Part shown: positions 24,066 through 31,314 of the stretch, one piece after another
How positions within the stretch are numbered: the stretch's first letter is position 1
How the letters are laid out: each line of letters begins with the position of its first letter
Source of the DNA: a virus
DNA: 37,742 nt
Strand: one strand, 5' to 3'
IMG/VR virus record: IMGVR_UViG_3300044809_000123
Coordinates: 1 to 37,742 of that record
Notes under the pieces: generated by a model
Told to the model about the DNA's origin: nothing
Database searches by the model: none
Seen by the model: only the letters and a program-made list of their open reading frames with translations
Program-made: the position numbers and the translations under genes

Positions 24066-26498
24066 ATGGCAAGCAAGCGACCGAAAGACGAAACCCGCGT
24101 TACTGCACCGGAGCCCGGCGATGCCTTGCTGCTCGACGGCGTCAGCAGCGGCGTGCGCAGCATTGACGTTACCGATTTTCACGCCACGTCCGGCAAGGCC
24201 GATCTTGTCGGCGGCAATTCGCTTACTGGTTTGCAGACGCTTACGTCACCTAACGCGGTCAACTCAACAGGCAAAAACCCGGTCTTGCTTAGTGTTTTAC
24301 ACGGCAATGCGGGCCCGGATGCCGTCACTTCTCACGCGACGCCAACGGTTCAAATTAGCCGGATTGAGAGAATAACCGATAATGGTTCGAGTGATGGTAG
24401 CGACGCCCCGGCTCTTATTGCTGCATCTACCGGACTCGGAAGCCAACAAAATGTAGCCATTACGGGTTACGGCTACGCGCAGCCTACAGCAACTGCGGAC
24501 GTGGTTGGCGTATATGGCATTGCTATTCAGAATAGTTCTGCGGGCCACAACACCGCCTATTCGTTTTTTGGCATTGCTACGGCTACGATAGCGGGAAATG
24601 GCGCTATCGGGTTTCAAGGGGGAATTGCAAACAACACTGGAGTAAGCAAAGCCTATGACCCTGCGACGTTCTTGAATGGTACTCCTTTTCTAGTTGCAAT
24701 GGATATTGGGGTTAACAGTCCAAGCACTTATGTTCAGGCCGGTATTGTTTTACGAGCCGACGTTGGATCGATGGATGCTGGTCTTGCTCTTCTAAAAGGT
24801 GTTCGCAGTTGGGATATTCGAACCGACACAACTTCCGGAACGATCTTATACGCCGGCCCGACGGCTCACACGAACGGAGTTGATTTATCCGCTGCTACTT
24901 TTGCAGGGGATGCTTTCAAAAGTCCAAACTATCGAGTTTCAGGAATCAACGGCGAGGTATTTATCGGTACACCCGGAGTCGCTGCGGGCGTTATCTCATT
25001 CGCTGGGGCAACAAGCGGAGCAACTTTACTTAGCGGGCCAGCAGTCGCAGGCGGCGCGTCGATTGTTCTTCCCGGCGGATCGACAACTCTTGCCGGGCTT
25101 GCAATGCAGCAGACTTGGTCGGCTCAACAGATTTTTCCGAACAATGATCTTTCAATTCTTCCTGCTACAGGATCAGGGATTCTCACTCTCAACTATGGTT
25201 CAGGTAACACAGTTGGCACGATTACATTCCCGCAAGGCACAACCAATTTCAGCGCGACGGGTGGCGCTGGGCAAGTTGTCAAGCAGGACACCTTGGGGGG
25301 GGCGTTCACAGTAGGCGCGCCATCCGGTTTGACGACGGCGATGTTCGCCGCCAATGTGATCGATGATGACGCCACGCTGACGGCGAACAGCTCGACGCGG
25401 GTGGCGACACAGGCGGCGACCAAGGCTTACGCGCAGTCGCTGTTCGCCTCCAACGACGCCTTGCTGTACAAGGGCGCGCTGGATTGTTCTGGCAATCCGA
25501 ACTACCCGGCCGCCGATGCCGGCAACGTCTGGAAGGTCAGCGTCGCCGGCAAAATCGGTGGTGCATCCGGACCGAATGTCGAAGTTGGCGATACGCTGCT
25601 TTGCACGGTCGATGGCACCGCGTCCGGAAACCAAGCGACGGTCGGCGCAAACTGGAACATCGTACAAGCCAATCTTGATGGCGCGGTGATCGGCCCAGCG
25701 TCATCTACCTCTGGCAATATCGCGACCTTCAACGGCGTCGGCGGCAAGCTGATCCAGGACGGCGGCAAGGCGCTGCCTACGGGCACTATCGTCGGGACCA
25801 GCGATGCGCAATCGCTAAGCAACAAGACGCTGCCCACGCCCATCATTACCGGACTTCCAACCGGAACGGGGGTTGCGAGCGCCAATACGGCGAGCACGTT
25901 GGTAGCCCGCGACGGTTCGGGCAACTTCTCTGCTGGCACCGTCACGGCAGCTCTGACGGGCCATGCGTCGCTGGACCTTGCTTTGAGCGGCGGCACGATG
26001 TCCGGCGCGATCGCGATGGGTGCAAACGCCATTACTGGCGCGAGTTCGATTTCGGTTAATTCGGGCGGCAGTGTCACTCTTGCAGCCGGCAACGGTAGCT
26101 TCGATCTATCCAACGGTACGACCATATCGCGGTCTACTGTGGATGGCAGCCTAGTCCTAGCTTCGCAATCCGGTGTCGTGAATGCGAACGCTGCGGCGCT
26201 CGCTACCAAGGCGCCCGTGACCTTGGGTGGTACTTCGGGCTCGCAGGGCTTAGGCGATAGTTCGCTGATCTTCAATGCTTCTGGCACATTTACGGCGACC
26301 CTCATTGCGGCGTCAGGCGTTCCCGGCCGCTGGTTGTATGTCAAGTCAATCACCGCACAGGTCATCAATAGCGCCAGCTCTAACGTAGTGCCTCTTGCTG
26401 GCGGTGCGGCGGGGACGGCCTTGCTCGCAAGCGGTGCGGGGAAATGGGCCATGCTGCAATCTGACGGCACCAATTGGATAACGATGGCTGGAAACTGA
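24066..26498 (+). CDS. Mosaic tail fibre protein
   Basis: The 810-residue fibre has a short anchor (residues 1-60, TRVTAPEPGDALLLDGVSSG). A central part (~residues 60-410, 24240-25300) is visibly less GC-rich than its surroundings and is predicted beta-rich with many Gly/Ser/Thr turns. The C-terminal half contains widespread prophage-fibre modules: TLTANSSTRVATQAATKAYA, YKGALDCSGNPNYPAADAGN, KIGGASGPNVEVGDTLLCTV and DGAVIGPASSTSGNIATFNG. No chaperone domain is fused here. The GC break and a G8 run at the module joint (25305-25312) point to recombination that swaps host-range segments. Four bases separate it from the collar gene. Confidence 0.85.
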   Translation: MASKRPKDETRVTAPEPGDALLLDGVSSGVRSIDVTDFHATSGKADLVGGNSLTGLQTLTSPNAVNSTGKNPVLLSVLHGNAGPDAVTSHATPTVQISRIERITDNGSSDGSDAPALIAASTGLGSQQNVAITGYGYAQPTATADVVGVYGIAIQNSSAGHNTAYSFFGIATATIAGNGAIGFQGGIANNTGVSKAYDPATFLNGTPFLVAMDIGVNSPSTYVQAGIVLRADVGSMDAGLALLKGVRSWDIRTDTTSGTILYAGPTAHTNGVDLSAATFAGDAFKSPNYRVSGINGEVFIGTPGVAAGVISFAGATSGATLLSGPAVAGGASIVLPGGSTTLAGLAMQQTWSAQQIFPNNDLSILPATGSGILTLNYGSGNTVGTITFPQGTTNFSATGGAGQVVKQDTLGGAFTVGAPSGLTTAMFAANVIDDDATLTANSSTRVATQAATKAYAQSLFASNDALLYKGALDCSGNPNYPAADAGNVWKVSVAGKIGGASGPNVEVGDTLLCTVDGTASGNQATVGANWNIVQANLDGAVIGPASSTSGNIATFNGVGGKLIQDGGKALPTGTIVGTSDAQSLSNKTLPTPIITGLPTGTGVASANTASTLVARDGSGNFSAGTVTAALTGHASLDLALSGGTMSGAIAMGANAITGASSISVNSGGSVTLAAGNGSFDLSNGTTISRSTVDGSLVLASQSGVVNANAAALATKAPVTLGGTSGSQGLGDSSLIFNASGTFTATLIAASGVPGRWLYVKSITAQVINSASSNVVPLAGGAAGTALLASGAGKWAMLQSDGTNWITMAGN
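25305..25312. repeat. G8 homopolymer inside tail fibre gene
   Basis: Eight consecutive G residues occur in codons ~414-416 of the fibre (reading TTG GGG GGG GCG). The run lies at the boundary between the lower-GC centre and the GC-rich C-terminal half. It is an unusual slippage-prone tract, or possibly a sequencing-sensitive site. Confidence 0.9.
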
Positions 26499-26592
26499 TC
26501 CGAACCTGCCCCTGCAACTCCAGCCACCGCAAGCCGCCTAGAGCTACCGGGCTTTGGCCCACCGTCGAATTAAAGAGAAAAGGAAAAAAGCC

Positions 26593-26801
26593 ATGCCGAA
26601 ACTCGCTGCCCAAGCCGGGCAGGGCGGTGCCGTGCGTATCGCCTACGTCAATCAAGCAACCGCTCCGACAAGGCCGCCCCGGCCACCCGCAAGCAGTTCA
26701 TGGACCTGACGGCGGCGATCCATGCGGCGTTGCGGAAGCGGGACGGCGTGACCGTGGTTAGTGAGGGCACGCCCGCAAGGTGGCGGTTGGTCTCCGGTTA
26801 G
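26593..26801 (+). pseudogene. Small phage gene with apparent -1 frame break
   Basis: ATG 26593 follows a strong purine-rich ribosome site (AAAAGGAAAAAAG). Frame one reads MPKLAAQAGQGGAVRIAYVN and then becomes proline-rich and stops. Another frame from about 26655 reads SDKAAPATRKQFMDLTAAIH, then ALRKRDGVTVVSEGTPARW, then WRLVSG and stop at 26801. Moving back one base at CAATCAAGC joins the two into a single coherent ~69-residue protein, so one base is probably missing or a frameshift is used. Function unknown. Its end touches the 3' end of the minus-strand gene at 26798-26995. Confidence 0.5.
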
Positions 26802-26995
26802 CAGCCACCCGACATTTTGCAACCGGCACCCCAACGGGCGCGCATGCCCTTGCCATAGGATGCCTTCTTCGGCCCAACGCTATTTTGCGTGGGAGATGAA
26901 GCGCCGACTTCCGGTGTTTTTTTCTTTGCGGCTTCGGCCGATGAAACGGAAAATGCAAGGGCAGCAACGGCAAAGAATGCGAGAATTTTGGTCAT
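26798..26995 (-). CDS. Small secreted cysteine-containing protein (65 aa)
   Basis: The 65-residue product begins with a clear signal peptide (MTKILAFFAVAALAFSVSSA, likely cut after AEA). A Lys/Pro-rich linker and a short C-terminal motif (MRARWGAGCKMSGGC) with two cysteines that could form a disulphide follow. The GGGAGG site sits six bases before ATG 26995. Similar tiny periplasmic proteins ending in a RARWG-x-GCK-like motif occur in Bradyrhizobium relatives, as far as I recall; no function is known. Its 3' end overlaps the plus-strand 26593 gene by four bases. Confidence 0.7.
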   Translation of the reverse strand: MTKILAFFAVAALAFSVSSAEAAKKKTPEVGASSPTQNSVGPKKASYGKGMRARWGAGCKMSGGC

Positions 26996-27321
26996 TATTT
27001 TCCTCCCTGAAAAGCAGTGCCCGCGACCGTAGCAGAAAACAGGAAGGCTGGCGCGCCTGCAAGGTGGCGGCTGAAAGATGGTCTGTCCGGTGGCGGACGC
27101 TGAAGTTTAAAAATAGGTCACGGGAGACTTAAGGGCCGGAACAATTTTCAGCACTCCCGATTTTCTCGATGTCGCGGACTTCCCCCGCGACCGTTTCGAT
27201 GATCCTCCAAGGCCCCAGCGTCAAAGCCCCCTGCGGCGCTGGGGTCTCTTTTCGGGAAATGCAAACCCCCACTCAACCGTCAATTGGTAGCGCTAGGCTG
27301 AAGACTCGCTATCGTTGAGGC
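26996..27321. other. Intergenic region with hairpins
   Basis: No convincing gene is seen in these ~325 bases. They hold the ribosome site of the minus-strand secreted protein, a 7-bp hairpin (GTCGCGG 27171-27177 with CCGCGAC 27185-27191) and the terminator at 27211-27252. The left half probably includes the minus-strand promoter, but no clear -35/-10 pair was found. Confidence 0.5.
27211..27252 (+). terminator. Rho-independent terminator
   Basis: CCCCAGCG (27213-27220) and CGCTGGGG (27237-27244) form an 8-bp perfect stem, followed by TCTCTTTT. It is placed to end plus-strand transcription coming from the fibre genes and the 26593 frame. Confidence 0.75.
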
Positions 27322-27474
27322 ATGAAAGGTCCGCCCGCCCCTGAGCGTAAATGCCCGACGTGCAACGGAACCGGCTTTCCGCCGGTAAAGCAGCCCGCAG
27401 AACCGGGCCGCAAAATCTATCCTGCGCGATGCGAGAGGTGTGACGGCAAGGGATGGGTAGAGGCCGCCAACTGA
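27322..27474 (+). CDS. Mini DnaJ-type zinc-finger protein (50 aa)
   Basis: The 50-residue protein has two CxxCxGxG motifs: CPTCNGTGF at residues ~11-19 and CERCDGKGW at ~37-45. This is the DnaJ central zinc-finger pattern reduced to one four-cysteine zinc site. Such micro-proteins are common in rhizobial genomes and phages, but their role is unknown to me. GAGG lies very close to ATG 27322, so initiation may be weak or use another signal. Confidence 0.65.
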   Translation: MKGPPAPERKCPTCNGTGFPPVKQPAEPGRKIYPARCERCDGKGWVEAAN

Positions 27475-27492
27475 GATGGTGGAACAAAATTC

Positions 27493-27512
27493 CCCCTCTT
27501 GGGGTTGAGGGG
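27493..27512 (+). promoter_or_regulatory. Hairpin hiding the ribosome site of the 27514 gene
   Basis: CCCCTC (27493-27498) is complementary to GAGGGG (27507-27512), which is the ribosome site two bases before ATG 27514. The 6-bp stem with an 8-base loop would block initiation until opened, for example by translation of the upstream gene or a temperature change. Confidence 0.45.
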
Positions 27513-27513
27513 C

Positions 27514-27654
27514 ATGAAACTAAAATGGACCAAGCGGGAATTTGAGGCCTTCAAGAAATGGGAAAGGCGGTTCGACCGCCCCATTTGGTGGATGCTGGCC
27601 GCCGCCATAGGTTTGCCGATCGTGGGAATCGTGCTCGGCGCAATGACCAAATAA
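27514..27654 (+). CDS. Small single-span membrane protein (46 aa)
   Basis: The 46-residue protein has a charged N-terminal half (MKLKWTKREFEAFKKWERRF) and one hydrophobic span (residues ~24-43, IWWMLAAAIGLPIVGIVLGA). The strongly basic N-terminus predicts an N-in topology. The GAGGGG site is immediately upstream. No family recognised; a regulatory or toxin-like small membrane protein is possible but not shown. Confidence 0.55.
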   Translation: MKLKWTKREFEAFKKWERRFDRPIWWMLAAAIGLPIVGIVLGAMTK

Positions 27655-27660
27655 AGCGGC

Positions 27661-27819
27661 CTAGTTTAGCGTCCTGTCCTGATCTTTTCGGACGTATTGT
27701 TCAAGATCATGGGCGGCCCGGTAGAGGATTAGGGCCAATGTCGTGTCGCCGATCTCAGCGGCGAAGCGGCGGCAGTCTTCCTGAATCTCAGTCAAGGTTT
27801 TGGAGTGTTCCGTCATCAT
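27661..27819 (-). CDS. Small helical protein (52 aa)
   Basis: Read on the minus strand from an ATGATG start (27819 or 27816), the 52-residue product is helical and amphipathic (TLTEIQEDCRRFAAEIGDTT, then ALILYRAAHDLEQYVRKDQD). Codon use and composition look natural and the stop is six bases from the convergent 27514 gene's end. The ribosome site is weak. Unknown family. Confidence 0.5.
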   Translation of the reverse strand: MMTEHSKTLTEIQEDCRRFAAEIGDTTLALILYRAAHDLEQYVRKDQDRTLN

Positions 27820-27897
27820 ATCGGAAGGCTTTAAAGCAGCCGCGCCCCAAAAACTACTAGCCCGCAGTTGTATGGTTACCGGCCATCACCTGATATT

Positions 27898-28176
27898 CTA
27901 CCCACAAACGCCCTTGTTGAAATCGATTACCTCGCTCCAATTCAGCCGCGTATCAACGTAGCCGACCGTTCCGCATTCCGTGCATTTAAGATGTGCTGAA
28001 ATGTCTCGCCAGTCCCAGTCTGGCAAATCGGCTAGCCTGAGATGGCCGCTATGGTGGCACCGCTGGCCACGCGGCGGACCAAGGCAATAGACGATAACCG
28101 TTTTGAATCCCGCGCTGCGGTCAACGGGACCGCTCCAATATTCCAGATAGTTTGCGGGCTTGCGACGCCAAGGCAT
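27898..28176 (-). CDS. Small zinc-ribbon protein (92 aa)
   Basis: The 92-residue protein carries CHHSGHLRLADLPDWDWRDI, then SAHLKCTECGTVGYVDTRLN. The CTEC pair with the upstream C/H residues can form a zinc ribbon. The LPDWDWxDISxHLxCTxCG pattern is one I recall from hypothetical proteins of Bradyrhizobium relatives. No enzymatic motif. The gene is divergent from the PanA-like gene across ~176 bases that hold the likely PanA promoter. Confidence 0.65.
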   Translation of the reverse strand: MPWRRKPANYLEYWSGPVDRSAGFKTVIVYCLGPPRGQRCHHSGHLRLADLPDWDWRDISAHLKCTECGTVGYVDTRLNWSEVIDFNKGVCG

Positions 28177-28291
28177 CGGCGCATTGAAGCGCAGCCAAGA
28201 CGGCTGGGCAAATCACCTCTGTAGGCGCGGTTAAGAGTGGTAAAACACCCCCGGGGTGCGCTGCACCAACGGTGGTAACCCTCGAATTGCG

Positions 28292-28330
28292 TTGCGATTC
28301 AGTAACAACTTACCTATATGATTCGTTACT
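28292..28330 (+). promoter_or_regulatory. Candidate promoter and operator of the PanA-like operon
   Basis: TTGCGA (28292-28297) is followed after 17 bases by TATATG (28315-28320), a plausible sigma70-type promoter giving a ~25-base leader before ATG 28353. An inverted repeat AGTAAC (28301-28306) / GTTACT (28325-28330) spans the -10 element, as expected for an autoregulatory operator. Confidence 0.45.
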
Positions 28331-28352
28331 TGGACTGGAAAACGGGTGTGGC

Positions 28353-28805
28353 ATGCCTCTAACTGCAATGCAGGCGGCCCGCAAAATCTGCGAGCACGGC
28401 TCGTGGAAGATCACCAATCTCGGGCTGCAAAAGATTCTCTACATCGCTCAAATGATATTCATGGGCGAGAACAACGGCGCGCGCCTAGCTGATACTGAAT
28501 TTCAGGCGTGGGATTACGGCCCCGTCGCGCCGGATGTGTACAGGCGCGTCCGCATGTTTGGCGCCGGTCCAATTCAGGACATTTTCTTTAGTGAGTCGCG
28601 CGCGAATGATGGCCTACGGGAATCTTTCCTGCAAAACGTCTGCACTCACTTGACCGGGAAAAAGCCGGGTGAGTTGGTGTCGATTACGCATTGGAAGCAT
28701 GGTGCTTGGGCAAAGAATTATCAGCCCGGCAATCATGGTATAGTAATTCCGGACAGGGACATTCTGGATGAGTACCGGTGCCGAACCGAGCAACGAGCCA
28801 ACTGA
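28353..28805 (+). CDS. Panacea-domain (PanA/SocA/DUF4065) antitoxin-like protein
   Basis: The 150-residue protein is essentially one Panacea domain. It shows the conserved helix KITNLGLQKILYIAQMIFMG (residues ~19-38), then EFQAWDYGPVAPDVYRRVR with the W-x-YGPV signature, and LVSITHWKHGAWAKNY with TH...AW near the C-terminus. PanA proteins neutralise diverse toxins encoded next to them; related SocA domains also act as proteolytic adaptors. ATG 28353 is preferred over a start at 28272 because the candidate promoter lies between them. The next gene overlaps it by 38 bases and encodes a membrane protein, the arrangement expected of a toxin-antitoxin pair. Confidence 0.8.
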   Translation: MPLTAMQAARKICEHGSWKITNLGLQKILYIAQMIFMGENNGARLADTEFQAWDYGPVAPDVYRRVRMFGAGPIQDIFFSESRANDGLRESFLQNVCTHLTGKKPGELVSITHWKHGAWAKNYQPGNHGIVIPDRDILDEYRCRTEQRAN

Positions 28806-29151
28806 CGGCACCCCTCCTGCTGTAAGGCCCATCTCCGAAATTCTAGCACGCGGTGCAGACTCTCTGCCGCCGTTGCCGGTTGATGAAAGCGCTGCGGCCT
28901 TAGAACTGCGCCTCCAAAAAGAAACAGACGGCCGGCAAGAGGATAAGTTTTACGCAATAGCCATCGGCACCGTACTCGCCGATATGGCCGTGTTTCAACA
29001 TCTGCCTTGGGTAGGAATTGTCTGCATTTTCCTGTTGGAAATCGTGATTTTGCTCGGCTTGGCTAAGCGACTTGGCAGTGAGCATGTCACCATGCTTCTT
29101 GACTATTTGTTCTATCAGATTTGCGAAAAAATCGGCTTGGGCCGCAACTAG
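28768..29151 (+). CDS. Two-span membrane protein, candidate PanT-type toxin
   Basis: The 127-residue protein has a soluble N-terminal half (residues ~1-58) and hydrophobic helices at ~60-76 (YAIAIGTVLADMAVF) and ~80-97 (WVGIVCIFLLEIVILLGL), then a C-terminal amphipathic helix. AGGGA lies eight bases before ATG 28768. It starts inside the PanA-like gene. Known PanA partners include small membrane toxins that depolarise the membrane, so toxin function is a reasonable inference, but the sequence itself shows only membrane topology. It is larger than typical membrane toxins, so an exclusion protein is an alternative. Confidence 0.6.
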   Translation: MSTGAEPSNEPTDGTPPAVRPISEILARGADSLPPLPVDESAAALELRLQKETDGRQEDKFYAIAIGTVLADMAVFQHLPWVGIVCIFLLEIVILLGLAKRLGSEHVTMLLDYLFYQICEKIGLGRN

Positions 29152-29161
29152 AAGGGGCCAA

Positions 29162-29332
29162 ATGCGAACTGTTTTGTTAGTCGCGTACTGGAGTGCAGCA
29201 ATCGGTGGCGCATGGCTTGGCGCTAAGATCGCGCCCCCCGGCAGCGAATTTGGCTTTGGCTTTATTGGGCTCGTAACAGGCGCGATATTAGTCATGATTT
29301 GGGAAATTAAAAACAAAGGCGAGGGCTTGTAG
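29162..29332 (+). CDS. Small two-span membrane protein (56 aa)
   Basis: The 56-residue product has helices at residues ~3-20 (VLLVAYWSAAIGGAWLGA) and ~32-47 (FGFIGLVTGAILVMIW) with a basic tail. An AAGGGG site lies just before ATG 29162 and ten bases separate it from the upstream gene. It is therefore the third gene of the PanA-like operon. Unknown family. It could be a second membrane effector or an accessory subunit. Confidence 0.55.
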   Translation: MRTVLLVAYWSAAIGGAWLGAKIAPPGSEFGFGFIGLVTGAILVMIWEIKNKGEGL

Positions 29333-29342
29333 CCGTCGTCGT

Positions 29343-29520
29343 TCACGCGCTTTGAACGTGCCGCTGCCAATAGCCGGTGAAGTCCACGCTCTTGCCGCGC
29401 TTCATCGCCAGTGCGGCTACGCGGCTCACCTGATCGCCATTCGAGACGCGGCGGTTATCCTCCCGCCATGAACTTTCCTGCGCGTAGCGGAGCAGATACG
29501 CGCCCGCAATTCCGACGCCG
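29343..29520 (-). pseudogene. C-terminal remnant of IS1595/ISXO2-type transposase
   Basis: On the minus strand an open frame reads IAGAYLLRYAQESSWREDNR, then RVSNGDQVSRVAALAMKRGK, then SVDFTGYWQRHVQSA and stop at 29343. This is the conserved end of ISXO2-like (IS1595 family) transposases: H-x-IAGAYLLRYAQE-x-W-REDNRR-x-SNG, then GYWQRH. The preceding catalytic DDE part and the expected histidines are absent. The homology breaks within a few bases of the stop codon of the SRAP gene, so an old insertion was truncated by a recombination event at about 29515-29520. Confidence 0.8.
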
Positions 29521-30186
29521 CTAAGCCGCTGCCTGATCTTCCTTCGCTTCGCCCCGCATTACGATTTTCAGTGCCTCATCGGGCAATGGCCGCTGCAGGG
29601 CCGCGGCTTCGTTCCACGGCGCTCGCATCCACACATCGCGTTCTTCGTCGCTGCTCAAAATCACCGGCATCGCCTTCGGGTGTATCGGCTCAACGATCGC
29701 GTTCGGCGCCGTCGTCAGGAATCCGTAGACCAGGTGCGGGCCGGGGATAGGCTTCGACTTGGTCCCGCGGTCGCCCTTGAACTCAGTCCAGATCCCGGCG
29801 AAGGCGAACAGCGGCCGGCCTTCATTGAGCGCAAACCAGACCACGTCTTTCTTCTTCGTCGCGGGGTTAGGCTCCGGAGCGTATTCGGCGAAGCTGTTCG
29901 CGGGGACCAGGCAGCGGTTTTCCGGCCTCAGCCAAGCCCGCCAGTGCGGGGAAGCGGTGTTCCTGATGTTGGTCACCGGGTAGTTGCTCGGGGCGCGTGG
30001 GGGAGGCGGCATGCCCCATCGCATGGTGGCCAGTTCGGTCCCGTGGTCGGTGTTGCGCACCACCGGCGCCGGATAGTCCGGAAAGACTCCGGGCATCGGC
30101 GGGAGGTTGCCGACGTAGCGGTTCATCACGCGGAAGAGCGCAATGATGGCGGCCTGGTTCGTTGTAATCGAATAGAGATTGCACAT
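29521..30186 (-). CDS. SRAP-domain protein (YedK/HMCES family)
   Basis: The 221-residue protein forms a covalent link to abasic sites in single-stranded DNA, shielding them during replication, and can also cleave the link. Catalytic Cys2 directly follows the initiator Met ([10 protein letters not shown]), which fixes the start. N73 ([13 protein letters not shown]), E101 ([10 protein letters not shown]) and H169 ([12 protein letters not shown]), the conserved active-site residues, are all present. The family is universal and often carried by phages and plasmids. It lies in a minus-strand run of two conserved rhizobial genes and directly abuts the transposase remnant. Confidence 0.92.
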   Translation of the reverse strand: MCNLYSITTNQAAIIALFRVMNRYVGNLPPMPGVFPDYPAPVVRNTDHGTELATMRWGMPPPPRAPSNYPVTNIRNTASPHWRAWLRPENRCLVPANSFAEYAPEPNPATKKKDVVWFALNEGRPLFAFAGIWTEFKGDRGTKSKPIPGPHLVYGFLTTAPNAIVEPIHPKAMPVILSSDEERDVWMRAPWNEAAALQRPLPDEALKIVMRGEAKEDQAAA

Positions 30187-30199
30187 CGCTTGCGACTTC

Positions 30200-30612
30200 T
30201 CACGGGGCTGAGCTGCTGTGGCGTTCGGCGACGTGGCGGTGTAGCGACGCTATATCAATTCCAGCGCCACAAAAACACAGCGCCCGCCCATCTGCCGTTT
30301 GCGTTGGCAAGCGAAGGCGGGCGTCCCACATTGCATATTTCCAGGCATGCCAGTCCCGCCCATCGCGGTACGCCTGAAAATCAGCCTCCGTCCGCTTCGC
30401 AAGAAACACGGCCCACGCGCGTTCAAAATCGGAGCGGGCCTCCTCGAATGTTGGCGCGGTCCCGTTGGTATGCTCGCCCGGATTACAGCCGGGATAGAAG
30501 CCGCAACCGGGTTGCCAACTCGGATCGCAATCGTTCCGGCCTGCACGTCGCCGTAATAGACGTGCCAGCAGTCCGGGCGTTCATGATAGCGGCGTCGCGT
30601 GAGCTCGGGCAA
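30200..30612 (-). pseudogene. Frameshifted conserved rhizobial gene (MPELTRRRY family)
   Basis: The frame from 30612 reads MPELTRRRYHERPDCWHVYY and TIAIRVGNP. It then loses the family pattern, while another frame continues as GCGFYPGCNPGEHTNGTAPT, then FEEARSDFERAWAVFLAKRT, then DWHAWKYAMWDARLRLPTQT. It ends with a CxCG finger-like end (CFCGAG.....HRHVAERH) at 30200. The joined protein matches the family I know from Bradyrhizobium, with a short deletion at ~30505-30515 that shifts the frame. The gene is thus probably inactive. Original function unknown. Confidence 0.7.
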
Positions 30613-31056
30613 TCATTCCTCCATGTATCGCCGCCGCGGTGCAAGCTGATGCAGGGTCGCCGGCGGTCGTTTCCCGGCCGCCTTGCACTTCTGACAGATC
30701 AACCGGCCGGCGAGATCGTGAACGCAGGTCGTCGGCGGTCGCCTCAACGCGCAGAGGTCGACGTCGCGCTTCGCCTTGCAGCGTGAGCATTCGATTTCCA
30801 GCCACGGGAAGCCGCCGTTGATCGCTTGGTCGATGGTCGGCGACGGATCGATCGGACCGCCGTCGCTCCACATTTTTTCGTTCCAGCTTTGGCAAGCAAG
30901 ATTGTCCGCTTCGCGGATCAAGGCTTCGCCGACGCGCCGCTTCTGCTCAGACTGCTCGGCAAGAATGCCGGTAATGGCGCGAGACTTGACCAACTCCTTT
31001 TTGAGCGCCTTGCGGTCGCCGCCGGATAACGGAGTCGGGTGATATTTCGGAGCCAT
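30613..31056 (-). CDS. Zinc-binding rhizobial hypothetical protein (147 aa)
   Basis: The 147-residue protein has the distinctive order NLACQSWNEKMWSDGGPIDP, then AINGGFPWLEIECSRCKAKR, then LRRPPTTCVHDLAGRLICQK, then CKAAGKRPPATLHQL. The two CxxC pairs (CSRC and CQKC) would bind one zinc. I recall this family as frequent in Bradyrhizobium and near phage-like islands. Function unknown. Its stop directly adjoins the start of the frameshifted gene, so the two and the SRAP gene form a minus-strand operon. Confidence 0.75.
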   Translation of the reverse strand: MAPKYHPTPLSGGDRKALKKELVKSRAITGILAEQSEQKRRVGEALIREADNLACQSWNEKMWSDGGPIDPSPTIDQAINGGFPWLEIECSRCKAKRDVDLCALRRPPTTCVHDLAGRLICQKCKAAGKRPPATLHQLAPRRRYMEE

Positions 31057-31314
31057 CGGCGCATCAAAGCGTAGCGGCGCCGCGTTCGCAAATCGTCCTA
31101 TGGATTGGGCTTGGAACTTTGGCGACCCACTGCCACTGGCGGACGGTCATGGGCGGTTGATCTTCTAGCCCGATCCGGGGGGCGCGGCCGTTTCCCGTGC
31201 CATCTACCTTCGCGGGCCGGCTTGCGTTTCGTTATTGTCGTGGCCATGGTCCTGTTGACGCAGGCAAATCTCCTGCAGCAAAGAGAGATGATGAACGAAT
31301 TGGGGGGGTCAAAC

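Noticed and set aside
24799-25314. Plus-strand frame of 171 aa inside the fibre gene
   Set aside because: Alternate-phase shadow; it exists because the fibre's central module is less GC-biased, and has no start signal.
23148-26498. Possible diversity-generating retroelement target in tail genes
   Set aside because: No reverse transcriptase gene and no template/variable repeat pair was seen in the window.
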